Source of the DNA: Eutypella sp. D-1
Lineage: Eukaryota; Ascomycota; Sordariomycetes; Xylariales; Diatrypaceae
Assembly (NCBI GenBank): GCA_023313575.1
Contig: JAJTTP010000001.1
Span: 3,720,001-3,784,000, forward strand
DNA: 64,000 nt
Direction of reading: 5' to 3'
Shown: one piece after another, positions 1 through 11,610 of the stretch
How positions within the stretch are numbered: position 1 is the first letter of the stretch
Layout of the letters: each line of letters starts with the position of its first letter
Made by a program: the position numbers and the translations under genes
The notes under the pieces: generated by a model
Databases searched by the model: none
Told to the model about the DNA's origin: nothing
Seen by the model: only the letters and a program-made list of their open reading frames with translations

Positions 1-59
1 ATTCGCCAAGTAAAAACTTGTTAGCCTTGTCCCGTCGTTCAAGACGATCTCACGCACCT

Positions 60-460
60 GTTTCGTACTATAGAGCAATAAGGTAGTGTAATATCCCCTG
101 TATCGATGTTCGCAAACGCTGAGATAAGGGTCCGAATTGGCCAAAGCGCCTTTTCTATGTAGAGCACCGGGTCAATAGCATAGCTCCGTCCCTTCCCGGG
201 AGGTGTTCTATAATGTCCACAGTCTCTCTATGGAGCTGACGATTGACTAAGAGGAGAGGTAGCTGCGGGCGTGATCGTCTGCGGCTCATACAGGACTCCC
301 TTGGAATACACCCACGAGTCGAAGAGGACATCCGCTATCGGAGCCCGCGTAGATCTAGCCTCTTCATCAAAATTGACAGGCCCTGGTCTCCTGGAGAGAA
401 AAACGAGTCCAATTACTTCGTCGCGGAGCTCGTGGGGATGCTGAGCAGAACCGCCATGTC
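60..460 (-). pseudogene. Decayed F-box-like (fungal LPxELR/LLLVNRQ family) gene remnant
   Basis: On the minus strand one frame reads PHELRDEVIGLVFLSRRPGP and then a DSWVYSKG stretch. A shifted frame then reads PQLPLLLVNRQLHRET before a TAG near position 160. Both pieces resemble the N-terminal half of a large fungal family of F-box-like proteins, which typically has an ELR helix, a RRP turn and then LLLVNRQ followed by H-x-E-T. I see no in-frame ATG ahead of the first piece, and at least one frameshift and one stop interrupt the frame, so this is a remnant. A further fragment (KALWPIRTLISAF, about 80-150, another frame) may be its continuation toward the left edge. The family call is from recalled pattern only. 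Confidence 0.35.
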
Positions 461-1190
461 TCTTGTAAATGGTGTTGTGACCCGCAATCAGCAGGTGCTA
501 ATTAAATCAGGGAATAAACAAACATCGCGTGTAAGCCGGTAACGCCAAAAGGCGTCAGAAGCAAGCACAACTACTGCACATGTTAGTGTGATTCACATAA
601 ATGGAGAAATATTCCAGGTAATGAAGATGCGAGTGCAGTCTTCTTCCAATCTAGCTGCCCTACTAAGAATGGTTGGAATTGTGGCAGAAGCTGAGGCCTC
701 AGGCCCTCTGAATCCCAGCAATTCTCGGTCTGAATGTGAACGACTTTTCTTCAAATTAGATCACATGATGTAGCGCCTAAATACGTGGGTGATTGCTGCA
801 TGGTAGAGGCCATACTTACCAGAGGCGGATCTCCCCCCCCCCCAGCAGGGACGGCACCATCATGGAATAACCCCCTTTTGGGTTACCTGAGTGGAGGTTG
901 GGACTTCATACCTATCAGCTATCAAGGTACGTAGTATTTCTGGTTATGGGGTTTAAATAAGAGTAGCTAAATTACATAGCTTGCGTCATACGTAGGCCTC
1001 ACGAAACAACGGCTTTTACAATGCCATAGACAACTAGCGAGTCTCGAATCAATGCTCCAGTAAGCTGAAAGGACCCGTTTAACTGCCCCCTACTAGGATT
1101 AGCTCAAGTCTTAATCACAAGTTGAATCCCTTCGCCTTAGTGCCGAACCTGCTATCCATATGGGTTGCTGATGGCCTAGGGTGGCAGTCC
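461..1190. other. Spacer without a supported gene
   Basis: Only short unrecognised open frames occur here. A run of about a dozen C residues lies at roughly 830-842. Nothing resembles a promoter or an RNA gene with confidence. Confidence 0.5.
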
Positions 1191-2366
1191 CTAAGAATGA
1201 GCTTTTTTGGCAGACATGATCTCCCTTGCGTACATCTTGAACAGGTTGAGGGGCTGCGTCGGCTGGGTGCCTGTCGCGTCGACGAACGTAGTCGTCGTAA
1301 TGCAGTTCGTCTTGCCCTTGCGCACCACGCTATAGTACTCGAGAAGGTACTCGATTTCCGACTCTCTCGGATTGCGCCTTCAGAACTTCCCTTGCTTCCG
1401 CCCTATAAATGAATCATTAGCTTACCATAATACTTCTCCAACCTGTGACAGAGCCCATGTTTCTGCACTTACTCTGAGATGGTCTGGAAATGCAACTCGG
1501 TACTGAGCCCCTCACTGCCCATGGTCGCCAGATCTTCACCAGCGTATAACATAGGACCTGAAGACCCAGATGTGAGTATAACTCGTGTTATAGAAGTGGA
1601 TCCGAATTACCTGTGACAACTATTATCTGTCTGTGATGTTGCTATTGAAGCCATGGGGGCCTTTGCTAGTCAACACTAAAGATCTGCCAGCTTGTGGGTA
1701 GGATGCGTCTATCGTAAAAGCCACATACACCAAGAGTCACCGGGGCAAACTTGTTGTTCTCTTCAATAGATAGAGGCAGCACTCCTTCGGAAAGCACTTG
1801 CGGCGCATAGTTGAGAAAGCTCGCGGCGTAGAACCCGGCCGTCTCACTTGTCATCTGTAATAGTTCTTGGTCAGTGTTTTTGGCGAAATGAGACTTTACC
1901 TGATAACGCACGACGAATGACCGGTATTGGTGGATTCATCGCCCTCAGACGTCAGTACCATCGCTTCCAAGTCGATGAACTCCCTCAATCACGGCTGCTT
2001 CTGAGGATCTACATAGTCACAGCCAGCTGAGCTGATAAGCAGAATATTCGGAATACTTGCCTCCTTGGCGGCGTTAATGAGCTCAATCGCGATGCTCTTC
2101 TCGTCGGCGTGGGCTGGTGGGACCAGACAGAGCACATCGGAGCCAGTCTCTTTCAGCGCTTGCATAGTGAGGTTTTCATTTCCTGGAACATGCTGGACGA
2201 TATGTGTACCTAGAGCTTCGCATTCTTTACTCTTAGGGAGGTTAAAGTCCAAAGTTAGTCCAACCACGGAATCTACATCCTTTGAAAACGGGCCTGAAAG
2301 AAGCAACTCGGTGATGGCGAAGCCTGTGTGACCTTCCACAGAAGTTATGAAAACCTTGCGCGGCAT
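1191..2366 (-). pseudogene. NmrA-like NAD(P)-binding oxidoreductase, inactivated
   Basis: The minus strand starts at 2366 with a clean Rossmann opening (KVFITSVEGHTGFAITELLL, a GxxGxxG-like loop) and runs to an in-frame TGA at 1989-1991. The same frame continues past the stop with REFIDLEAMV. An intron-like gap follows, then AGFYAASFLNYAPQVLSEGVLPL and KFAPVTLG (about 1720-1840). The homologous reading then shifts frame to YVAFTIDASYPQ..LTSKGPHGF. It shifts again to HHRQIIVVTG, GPMLYAGEDLATMGSEGL (about 1500-1560) and LLEYYSVVRKGKTN..FKMYAREI, ending at TAG 1191-1193. The order and spacing match NmrA-like sensors/reductases of about 300 residues, which bind NAD(P)H. One nonsense change (consistent with CGA to TGA) plus about three frameshifts mean no full protein can be made. 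It sits next to another decayed gene. Confidence 0.75.
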
Positions 2367-3382
2367 GGTCGACTTTTAGGTTGATGAGAATCGAATTATC
2401 TAGGGTTGGAAGTAAACCTTGCTTGGTGGTAGTCCTGGTCCTTAATGCGAGCCTACCCACACGAGGCTATGTGAACATACCTGGCAATGTACTCTCTAAC
2501 CCTACTTCGGTGCCAAATCGAGCTGCGGAGTCGTATGCATGCTGACTGCAGAATTGTCTGTCACACCACGACTTCGGCAAATACCGTTGCGTCACGATAT
2601 GAGTTCGTCAAAGAAATAGCCCACAATGTATGTTCGGTCAAGGATTGTTTGCTGTTCTTGGCATTCCCAGTGTTAACAGATAAATGGTGCCAAGAGGGTT
2701 GCTTGGATTGATGCTGTAGAAGGATAGTACATAGCCCGATGGCAGCCCCGTAGAAATAGCCCTTTGCACTGGGTGATTCCCCCCAAATTCGTACCTGCCC
2801 CATCTTTAACTACCTACTACGTAGGTAGGCTGCTGCAGGCAAGCTAGGTAGCTGTAGTGTGTCCCCACATTGAAAAGGGGAAGTGGGTCTATGATGCGAG
2901 CACCAACTGACCAACTTGGTACTCTCTATAACGAGGAATATATGCCATCTCAGTTACAGTTCTGTGAATATAGTTATGCACAACTCCATATATGAGAATA
3001 TTGTCGAATGGAGTCCAATTCAATTAGAATATATATATGCATCGAGTCATGTTGTGTAACTGCACTTTTCGAATAGCCTTTGTAAGACTCCTAGACGGCT
3101 TTCTTGAAGTGTACCTGGGAAGGGTATACTTTATCTTTCGAAGGGGAGGAATGCACATTTGCTTCAGGGGGCTTTGCAATACCACCTTAGGTGATAGCGA
3201 TCAGACCGAATCTCATCAGGGCCTATGCGCTACTGTAAGCCTATCATGTTTTCCTCGACTAAATGGTGTGTATGAGTGACACTTTTATACCGAGGCAAAT
3301 GTTGGGTATTTAGTCCAGCCAAAACCGCGTTTCCGTGATTTTAACCACATGTTCTGAATCTAAACCTTCATGCGCAATCAAT
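2367..3382. other. Spacer upstream of the four-exon membrane gene
   Basis: No gene is recognisable. The stretch holds palindromic CCTACGTAGGTAGG-type motifs near 2811-2850 and the first copy of a short direct repeat (2869-2935), then AT-rich sequence up to the next start codon. Confidence 0.5.
2869..2935 (+). repeat. Direct repeat copy A
   Basis: The core TTGAAAAGGGGAAGTGGGTC is followed by a CAACTG box and CTCTCTA. A second copy in the same orientation lies at 5931-5990 and differs by one base in the core. The pair brackets the gene at 3383-5661. Confidence 0.45.
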
Positions 3383-5661
3383 ATGAACCACGAAGTCTAC
3401 CTTGGAATATGGACCAATTGGTCCCGTGGGCCGATCTTTGGTCCTACCATCACGACGACAAAGGGAAACGGCAACCTCCTGATCGCATTTACAGCCTTCT
3501 TCATAGCCTTTGTAGCTACACGTTTCTGGAGAGTCTTTTGCCTTATAAATCACAAAAGCTCCTCATCGGCCTCGCCTCACGATACTATTCATCATCAATG
3601 CCAAGTAAACGCTGTCAACCTTTGTTTATCCCCTTCTTCTATATCTAGCCATAAGAGCGATTTTAACCTATAATAGATTATCCTACGCAATGCCTCATCG
3701 GCCGAGTCCGGCTTAGCATCATTCCTGCATCTTCTTTGGGCCTGGCGCCGATCCCAGAGTAAACGATTCACACGTGTCGTAGTTCTCAGCCTGTCGGCTG
3801 TTAGCTGCCTCTTGCTTTTCACCGTCGCTGGCGGCTACTCGTCCAAAATATCTACGGCAGTTGGCGATGAGGTCCTGGCCAAAAGTGACCGATGTGGATT
3901 CATTTATCACAATTCAGACTGGTCGACTGAATTCGCCTTGAGGCCACTCCAGGCTGAAAGATTGAATGATGCTGTCAACTACGCGCAACAGTGTTACAAC
4001 TCCGCTAGTTCGCGAATACTGGACTGTAATAAGTTCATTACCAGTCGTCTGCCAACCGAAATCATTGAGTATAATGCCAGCTGCCCCTTTCAGGACGCAA
4101 TATGTCGAACGAGCAAGTCAAATATATTCTTAGATACCGGCTTGATTGATAGCAACGATCACTTAGGGCTGAACGCACGTAAGGACGATAGACTTGGATG
4201 GCGAACTACTCTCCATTGCGCTCCTTTGCAGACAGAAGGTTACAAGAGCAGTTTTGTCAGAAATGGCACAACGTGGGTGGAGTATGAGTATGCAAGCAAC
4301 AAACCGAGTTCAAAATTCGATTCCAATTACATAATTGAGGATATCGACGCACAATATCGCTACGTTGATCAGAAGAACAGATCAATAGGAGCGAACTACT
4401 TTCTAACGCAAGTCAATTACTGATACCATCAGCAAACACTTGGCAGCCAGGACTAATATTATTGTTTTAGCTATCTAGTATCGTCGGTTTATAACCAAGA
4501 GCCAGCGACAAACGTGGATTTCGTGCCCATTCCAGAACTCCGGCGGGACGATGCGGACTTAAATATCATATACTTATCTGGCAATGGCATGCGGTTTAGC
4601 GAGCCAATGGCCGGCGAGTGGTACAGAGCCACCACTCCTAGAGGGACCACTGCGTCCGTAATGTCCAACGGAGAGTCAAAGGAGAGAACATCGTACATAT
4701 CCGATGAAGCAGCGTCGCCAATGGGTTGCATCTCCCAATGGCAGTGGTGTAACTTGGCGTATCCGGGAAACAGTGGTTGTGGACCACTTGCTAGCCTCCT
4801 AGACGCACTATATCAAGCGGCGCCATTATTTAATCTGACAGAAAAAGACTTCGAACCCGACAGGCCATCCTCGCCCGAAGCCGCTGGTGCTCGCCTGATT
4901 TGGCATATCTCGACCATTTTTACACACCCTATGCAGCTAGATCAGCTGCTTTTACATTTGGGACCTAAATCGTTGATATCGCAAACGAGGTCGTATACCG
5001 GCCTGCAACTACCGCTTCCCGGTAATCAATGGCAGTTGGATGTAGTCCATTGGTGGAACAGTATGCTTGCTGTACTCCAAGCAGCATATGTCGACAATGT
5101 CCAAGGGAACTACGGCACTGAATATGATTCATTCCGATCGCCACCTCTTAATAAAGAAGAAGAGAAGTGGTGTCGCAATCAGGTACTGTAGCCGTTTCCC
5201 TTCAGTCTTCTTCCATTTATTTACCTGTCGATCTTAACGACAATTATTTCACTTTTATATTTTCGACCACAACTAATCATTATGAGGAATGGTAGAAGAT
5301 TCGAAGCACGGCATATTCGTCTTTCAGTCTCTTCGGGCTACTTGTCACCTTTCTTGCAGGGGCCCTCATTATTGGAATATCCTACGCGCTCGAACCTATT
5401 TGGGCATGGTCCCATAAGCGCTACAACTATCAACGATACGCATACCTCGAGTGGATAACTAATGGGAGCCTCCAGCTTCATCGTCAAGCACATGAGGATC
5501 CAGGCGAGTCCCAATGGACAGACTGCGATCGCAATATCCCTATTACCAAACCCGACGTGCATCTGGCCAGCCTGGATATTTCCGACCCACGCCATCCATT
5601 CCTTGCAAAACACTACGACCGAGATGTGTCCCTCTCTGAAGTAAATCAGCTTACCGTATAA
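3383..5661 (+). CDS. Multi-exon fungal membrane protein of unknown function
   Basis: The model joins 3383-3604, 3677-4407, 4471-5182 and 5296-5661, giving 676 residues with all phases consistent. The start at 3383 (MNHEVYLGIWTNWSRG) was chosen over an upstream ATG because the family I recall opens with YLGIWTNWSRG. Hydrophobic segments lie near residues 29-46 (LLIAFTAFFIAFVATRFW), near the start of exon 2 (VVVLSLSAVSCLLLFTVAGG) and at the start of exon 4 (FGLLVTFLAGALIIGISYAL). A large, probably lumenal or extracellular, cysteine-bearing domain lies between them, with a charged C-terminal tail. The intron between exons 2 and 3 starts with GCAAGT, a GC-AG intron, because only that donor keeps the frame. 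It belongs to a widespread uncharacterised family of filamentous fungi. No catalytic motif is visible and I do not assign a function. Confidence 0.8.
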
Positions 5662-6689
5662 TATACGACGTAGTCCATACCCTGTGCCTGATAAAGAGAA
5701 TCCACTTCCTTTCTTTTCATTTGTCCGGACAATACTGTTTCTGTCCCCTTATCATCCGGCAACCCGGTGGATGCCTGCCTGTGACGCTATCTAGGAAACC
5801 GTGGGTGGCGTCAATGGGGCGACTGGTGGAAAATGCTCTTATAATAATATAGAGAAGACCAAAAATATGTATTTTATGCTGTGAAATCAATTGCAAGTGA
5901 TGCCATCCAGTACCCAGTGTAAGTTCGCTCGTTGAAAAGGGGAAGCGGGTCCCAACACTAACTGGTCTTTTTCAGGGCTCTCTAGCCAGATATCAACGCC
6001 CTACCAATGCCCTAACCAATGCCCCACTTTCCCCTCATATCTATCAAACGGCTACCCCTAACCGATCGGATACGCCTGTATCTTAGCTTTCTTCTATCTT
6101 CATCACCGTTTTCTCACCCACTGAACCACTGATACATTTGTTGTTCACCACATCTATACCCGTCGTATTCTCAGTAACAACAACCTTAAGCAACGCACAC
6201 TCCACCCAAATACCTTCAATTGTGCTTACAGTTATTCAGTGCTTAGATCAAACGCACAGGGTTTATGTAACCAACTACGTCACACCTAGTGTCCATGTGA
6301 GATGCCATATGAATTTTGTACCTCTAATACAACTCATGTGTCTGAAGGCTTAGGACACTTGGGCTAAAACGACCCGAGGCCAAACGGAATGCCCGTGAGA
6401 TGAAATCAACGCATATACCCCTACGTCTAATAAAGATAGACACACATTGCGCTCCATAACACGTCAATGCTTAATCTGGATCATGAATTTCTTTTGGTTA
6501 CTTCGAATTATATATGAGGTGTGAAATGTGCCAAAACAATACCCAACATGCTCTCTACTAATGGAATCGGCAGAGATAGGCCATCAGATGTAGTGTTTCC
6601 AATTCTTGCACACCGTGCAATGATCAGGGGCACTAAGCTCTTGGGACGACTATACTGCAAGCGCGCCTATAGGGCAGACAACTGACTAA
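5662..6689. other. Spacer
   Basis: No gene is recognised. The second copy of the short direct repeat is at 5931-5990. A 71-codon open frame at 6138-6353 has no family resemblance. Confidence 0.5.
5931..5990 (+). repeat. Direct repeat copy B
   Basis: The core TTGAAAAGGGGAAGCGGGTC is followed by a CTAACTGG box and GGCTCTCTA. This matches copy A at 2869-2935 in the same orientation, with a shortened middle. An imperfect inverted match to the core (CCCCACTTTCCCCT) lies at about 6022-6036. Confidence 0.45.
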
Positions 6690-7568
6690 CTATGCCTCGT
6701 CAAAGAAGGCCCACGTGCGGACCTCGATCGAACGCCGAGCGGGGGCATCATCTGGGGTGCTGTCGTCCCAGAAGGCGCCGTGAGGTACGACCTTGGAGGT
6801 GACGGAGTCGAAAGAGGAGAAGACGAGAGCCTCGTCGACCGCCATGTTGCTGGCGTAGTAGTACCGGTACCCGTCATCATGCTTGAGAACGGAATCGTGG
6901 GTCTTTTTGCCACGGATGGATTCACGGGGGTCATTGGTGGGGTAGATCTTGGCGAGGTGCGACTCGTAGTCCCAGTTATCACACTGCTTCGTATCAATCA
7001 TCAGCAGCGGCCAGCGGTTTACCGTCTGTCCGATGCCGCGCCACACATTCACCTGCGCGTAACGCGGGTACTGCTTCAGTAGGCGCTCGGCCTCCTCGGC
7101 GCCCAGAACCTCGCGGACACCGACCGCGCCCGTCGACGGGTCCCTGTCGCAGTGCGCGATGGGAAGAGAGGTGACGCCAACTTCCCGGGTGGCGAAGCCG
7201 TCAGGCTTGACATTCTGGTGCCGCAGCCGGAAAATGTACGGGATGACGACCTTAGCGCCCGTAGTCTTCTGCACGAGATCTTTGCACTCCTGGAAATAGG
7301 CGCTCTCGATCAGCGTCTTGTCCTCCTTGGAATTAAGAAAGTCCTCGGCTGTCATCTCGGTCTCGTGCTTCACCAGCTCGTAGCCAGTGTCAATGTAGCG
7401 GGGATTCGTCGCCCGCATGTCCTGTACCTCCACGTTCACCTCCAGTGGGTTGTTTATGTTCGTGCTGCCTGTCGAGAAGTCGATAATCGCATCCTCGCCA
7501 TCCTTCGTACCGTTCCACATGCCACACATACCCGTGGTTGGGCGGCTGATGACCTCTGCTGCTGCCAT
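6690..7568 (-). CDS. CmcJ/AsaB-like hydroxylase/desaturase (GA4 desaturase family)
   Basis: This single-exon gene encodes 292 residues, the usual size for the family. Family members are non-heme Fe(II)/2-oxoglutarate-type oxygenases that hydroxylate or desaturate small molecules in fungal and bacterial pathways (CmcJ, AsaB, GA4 desaturase). Visible marks are the IPYIFRLRHQN segment near residue 109, the His-x-Asp facial pair HCD at 139-141, VNVWRGIG..RWPLLMID at 173-192, PHGAFWDDSTPDD with a second candidate metal His at 263, and RRSIEVRTWAFFD at the C-terminus. There is no signal peptide, so it should be cytosolic. It stands alone, with no biosynthetic core gene nearby, so its substrate cannot be inferred. 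Family confidence is high; specific activity is unknown. Confidence 0.87.
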   Translation of the reverse strand: MAAAEVISRPTTGMCGMWNGTKDGEDAIIDFSTGSTNINNPLEVNVEVQDMRATNPRYIDTGYELVKHETEMTAEDFLNSKEDKTLIESAYFQECKDLVQKTTGAKVVIPYIFRLRHQNVKPDGFATREVGVTSLPIAHCDRDPSTGAVGVREVLGAEEAERLLKQYPRYAQVNVWRGIGQTVNRWPLLMIDTKQCDNWDYESHLAKIYPTNDPRESIRGKKTHDSVLKHDDGYRYYYASNMAVDEALVFSSFDSVTSKVVPHGAFWDDSTPDDAPARRSIEVRTWAFFDEA

Positions 7569-10005
7569 GTTGCTTGGATGAGATAGTAACTGAAGAAGCT
7601 GAGGGCTCGTCTTTACACGGTGATGATTGAAGTGTTTTTTATACGTGGTGTCAAGGTGATTTGAAGATTACTCCTAAGGTTTGATGGAAGCTATGCTTCA
7701 TATTTATCAATATCTGGCCCATTCACGGTATATGTAGTCTCAATATACGGCACTGCGAAGAGTACAAAAGTGGTGACATGACTGTAGGATTTCAGGAATG
7801 AAGGATGGTCGTCAACGATATGATAGGGCTCAGCCAACCAAGTCGTAGAACTATATCAGCCTGTGCTGTTGCTAGTTTGCCTTTCCATGAACCGAACCAC
7901 CAACTTTCCGTAGTTCGGGCCTAGACTCGCCATGCGATACGTGAAGCTGGTATAAATGTAATGTACTCCTTGATACGTGGATGGGCCTGGCCGCGTACGG
8001 GATGATAGGATGGCAGGATGGTCGCGGATCCTGCACTTACCGTTTTGGTAGGCCAGCACAACCCTACGCTACGACGCCAGTGTCACTTCATTTCGCTGAA
8101 CACAGCTTCATAATCGGACGTGCCATTGGTCGGAGATTAATCAAATTCGGTTTGGGGATGTTGGAAAGTACTCGTTGGAGTCGCGATTCTAACACCGTCG
8201 TACACACTCACACAACTAGTACCAGATTTGTTTATTTGATGAATAATATATATCAAACGGTTCAGTATATGGCATGCAATGATTCCCTGTATGTAAATTC
8301 CTTAGGGTACCCTGTAGTATAGTCAAAGTTAGTTCATTCATAGGTGAACGGATTATGGGGTCAAGTCCGTACCTGCATATGCATAGCACCAGCCATTGTA
8401 GGTCTACCCGTTTCTAGATCCGTGGCCCGCAACCCTCAACTCCCAGGCACCGCCCTTCAGGGTAACCAGGAGGCCTTCTAGAGTATCGGAGATTCATAAT
8501 CATACGAATAAAGATCACGATGGTACGATTGAAGTCATTTCCAAGAGTTGGCCTTACGTATCTCCAGACTGCTGTTTCCTGTTCAGTTTCTGTACCTGAA
8601 AGAAGGATTTCAACCTCGCCACGACTCCTTATAATCCGTGGCGATCATAGCAATATTATTTACCACTGGAAGATGTTTCTGTCTAGCATGTATAGTATAA
8701 CCCCTATCTTGTGCTCTATTTCTACCAGGCTAGAAGAACCTGTATAGCATGTAATTAAGATTTAAATGCATATGCTTGGCATAATTGTATTCACTGTGCT
8801 ACTTGCACGCCTACTTATGTACACAATGGAGGAGGTAGACACTATGCAATTGTCGACTCCTTACTGCTGACTCCTGCCTGCCTCTCATTTCTATATCATA
8901 AAACACGTTGCGCCTTTCCCACCAACGTTATTATGGCCAAATGAGATCCAAATAACACACTGCATTCGTTGAATCATAATTGAAAACTACATCCAATACA
9001 ACGTACACCTTTATTTCAGTTCTGCTCTTTACTCGCCTAATCTGAGCTCTATAGGGTTATCATAGTAGCTCGTAGGCACTTGGTAGGGGGTCGTGTAGGC
9101 TATCTACGTAGGAGGCTTAGGTTTTCAGGTTCTACATTGTCAGACATTTCACGTTCATCTTGTTTTCTGAGTTGGATTCCCACAAATGCAAGGGCTCGCA
9201 CAAGAAAAAACCTAATAGTGGTACTCCAACACCAAGGCAAATTAACATCCGACGCGTATCCACTTCGTCTTCGCCCTCCTCTTGCATATTGCTCTCAGGT
9301 ATCGGTGTTGTAAACTCAGTGTTTTAGAGAGCTTCGAAGAGTCCTATTGCGGCAGAGGTCACGACAGAGATCGTATCTGTAGTCTTTAGATGGTGGATGG
9401 TCGAACTTTGCTACGACTCCTATACGAGGGGCCTTAATGCCCGCGCAAGTTTGACATTCCAGCATTTTGCTGTGATTTTCCTGACTTGACCAGTCGCGAC
9501 AGTGATATCATAGCCCTGCTGGTTTCTTGATAATGCGAAGATCAAATAACTAGTACCCCATACGATTGTGTTTATGTGCTGAGTCTTATCCAGTATTAAT
9601 CGTCTGATAGATGTTGGTTGCACTTGCAAAAGTCCCTAGTTCGAATTAGATCCGTCCAATGACGTCCCTTGCCGTTCTTGGCTGACATGACACGACCAGA
9701 ACGGCCCGAAAGCCAGGAAAGACCAACCCTCTGACGTGATATCTATCTGTAGACCATGGCGCTTATTAACACCCAATGGCTTTTCTTCCTCCATAAAACC
9801 CCACTCCTTTCGATGGGAGAAAAAAGGGCAGGACATACCTGCTTGCATTCGTGCTTGAATATCAGGGCGTTTCTGATGTTGGCTCCGGGCTTGTGGATAT
9901 TAAGCATGTTATCGTTCCCACTTAGATCTGCCAACACTAACAACCGAACATAACCAACAAAGGAAAGTAGCCAAGAAGTTCGATTTGAGACTTCCGTATG
10001 TTGTC
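7569..10005. other. 2.4-kb spacer, no supported gene
   Basis: Short open frames on both strands (for example 7981-8322 and 8520-8747) resemble nothing I recognise and lack conserved motifs. The sequence is moderately AT-rich, as expected of intergenic or decayed DNA. Confidence 0.45.
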
Positions 10006-11610
10006 ATGTTGCTCGACTCGTCCGTTCCCCGGAACGCCAGGATTATGCAGCGGAGTCGTCGCGTCACGATAAGCAGCTGTGTCGTCATTCTCTTATTCAC
10101 TCTCTGGTATTTCTTGCCCACTAGCGATAGACACAGGCTGTTTGGTGATGTCTCTTCCCCGATCAAGACACTAGACTTCCTTCGACAGTCAACGGAGAAG
10201 CTGTCACTTGACCCGTCGTCCCAGGTCATATACTCGCGACGATGCATTAGACCGCGTTTCTCGTCTCAACTTGATAGGACAGCAGTCACCAACATATCCA
10301 AGCCTCTCATTGTAGACCAAGTCACTCTACAGCTTAATCATCTGGACGGTTCAAACAGGTTCCTTTCGGAATGCGCCCCTATCGAGCTTTCGGTTCCGAG
10401 ACCATACGATGCGCGCCAAGGCTATCCTGAGTTTATCTTTGGAATGGCGACAAGTTATGAGAGACTTAGGGATTCTATTTCCTCCATCGCACACTGGTGT
10501 TCCGGTCGCCGATCTAAACTTGTTGTGGTTGTTGACGACTGGGAGGATCGAAGTGCAGATGTGATACAACTAGAGGTAGAATATAGAGAATCTGGTGTCG
10601 AAGCGAAGTTCATCAAGCCCTTTGCTAGGAATCACTCGACATCGCAGTCTCACTTCATGGTTTTGGTCCAGATGGTGAAGGAGAGCGGGCCTGACACAAA
10701 ATGGTTTGGCTTGCTCGACGACGACACATTCTTCCCACATTTACAGCCTCTCTCTGATGCCTTGGCGAAATTTAACCATATGACCGATATGTATGTAGGC
10801 GCTCTCTCTGAAGATTTCGGATCTATTCAGAATTTCGGCCTCATGGCCTACGGCGGTGCAGGGGTGTATCTATCCGCCGTGCTTGCGAGGAAACTTGGAG
10901 CGCCAGAGAGCGCTACAGAATGCCTTCAGGAATCACCACCTGATCTGGGTGATATCATCGTACGGAACTGTGTCTATTCTCATTCTAGAGCGAAACTGAC
11001 GTGGCTACATGGCTTGTTAGTACACAGACCTCCAACGTCTTCAACCTTAAGCTAACTCTCCACTAAAAGGTACCAGCATGACTTAACAGGCGACCTAAGT
11101 GGCTTTTTTGAGTCTGGCATAGAGCCGCTGAATTTACATCATTGGAAGAGTTGGTATGATGAACCAGTGGTATCCATGGCCTCTTCCGCTAATTTCTGCG
11201 GGTGAGTATTAAGAGAGGATACCGACAGACAGTTCCTTCAGAGAGTGGTATCGCTAACGTATACTGATTGGGACAGTAACTGCTTCCTACAACGCTGGCG
11301 ATTTGGTCAGGACACTGTTTTCTCAAATGGCTATTCGATCGTTACATACCGTCATGGTGTAGAGGACATCGATCTAGATAAGATGGAGCATACATTTGGG
11401 GCAGTCTACGGTGATGTGGACCCTTCGTATGATTTTACAATTGGGCCACTACGAGAGAAGCTTGAAGATAGTGAAAAGAAGAGATACCACTTGGAGGCCA
11501 GCGAGATCAAGGACGGCGTCATGAGGCAACTATACGTATGGAAAGGTAATAAGGGTAGCCAAGAGCCTAATGCATTGGACGAGGTTGTAGAGCTCATATG
11601 GGAAGCATGA
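10006..11610 (+). CDS. GT31-type (Fringe-like) glycosyltransferase, type II membrane protein
   Basis: The model joins 10006-11015, 11070-11201 and 11277-11610 for 491 residues, with phases agreeing at both introns. Translation starts at the ATG at 10006; upstream in-frame sequence lacks an ATG. A short cytoplasmic tail with basic residues (QRSRR) precedes one hydrophobic anchor (ISSCVVILLFTLWYFLP, about residues 23-39), typical of Golgi type II enzymes. The catalytic domain shows FIFGMATSYERL, VVVVDDWEDR, the metal-binding KWFGLLDDDTFFP (Asp238-240), YVGALSED, the AYGGAG loop, the DLTGDLSGFFESGIEPLNLHHWKSW block, and CFLQRW..FSNGYSI. Members transfer a sugar from a nucleotide donor onto glycans. 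Donor and acceptor cannot be told from sequence. It has no obvious functional partner nearby. Confidence 0.88.
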
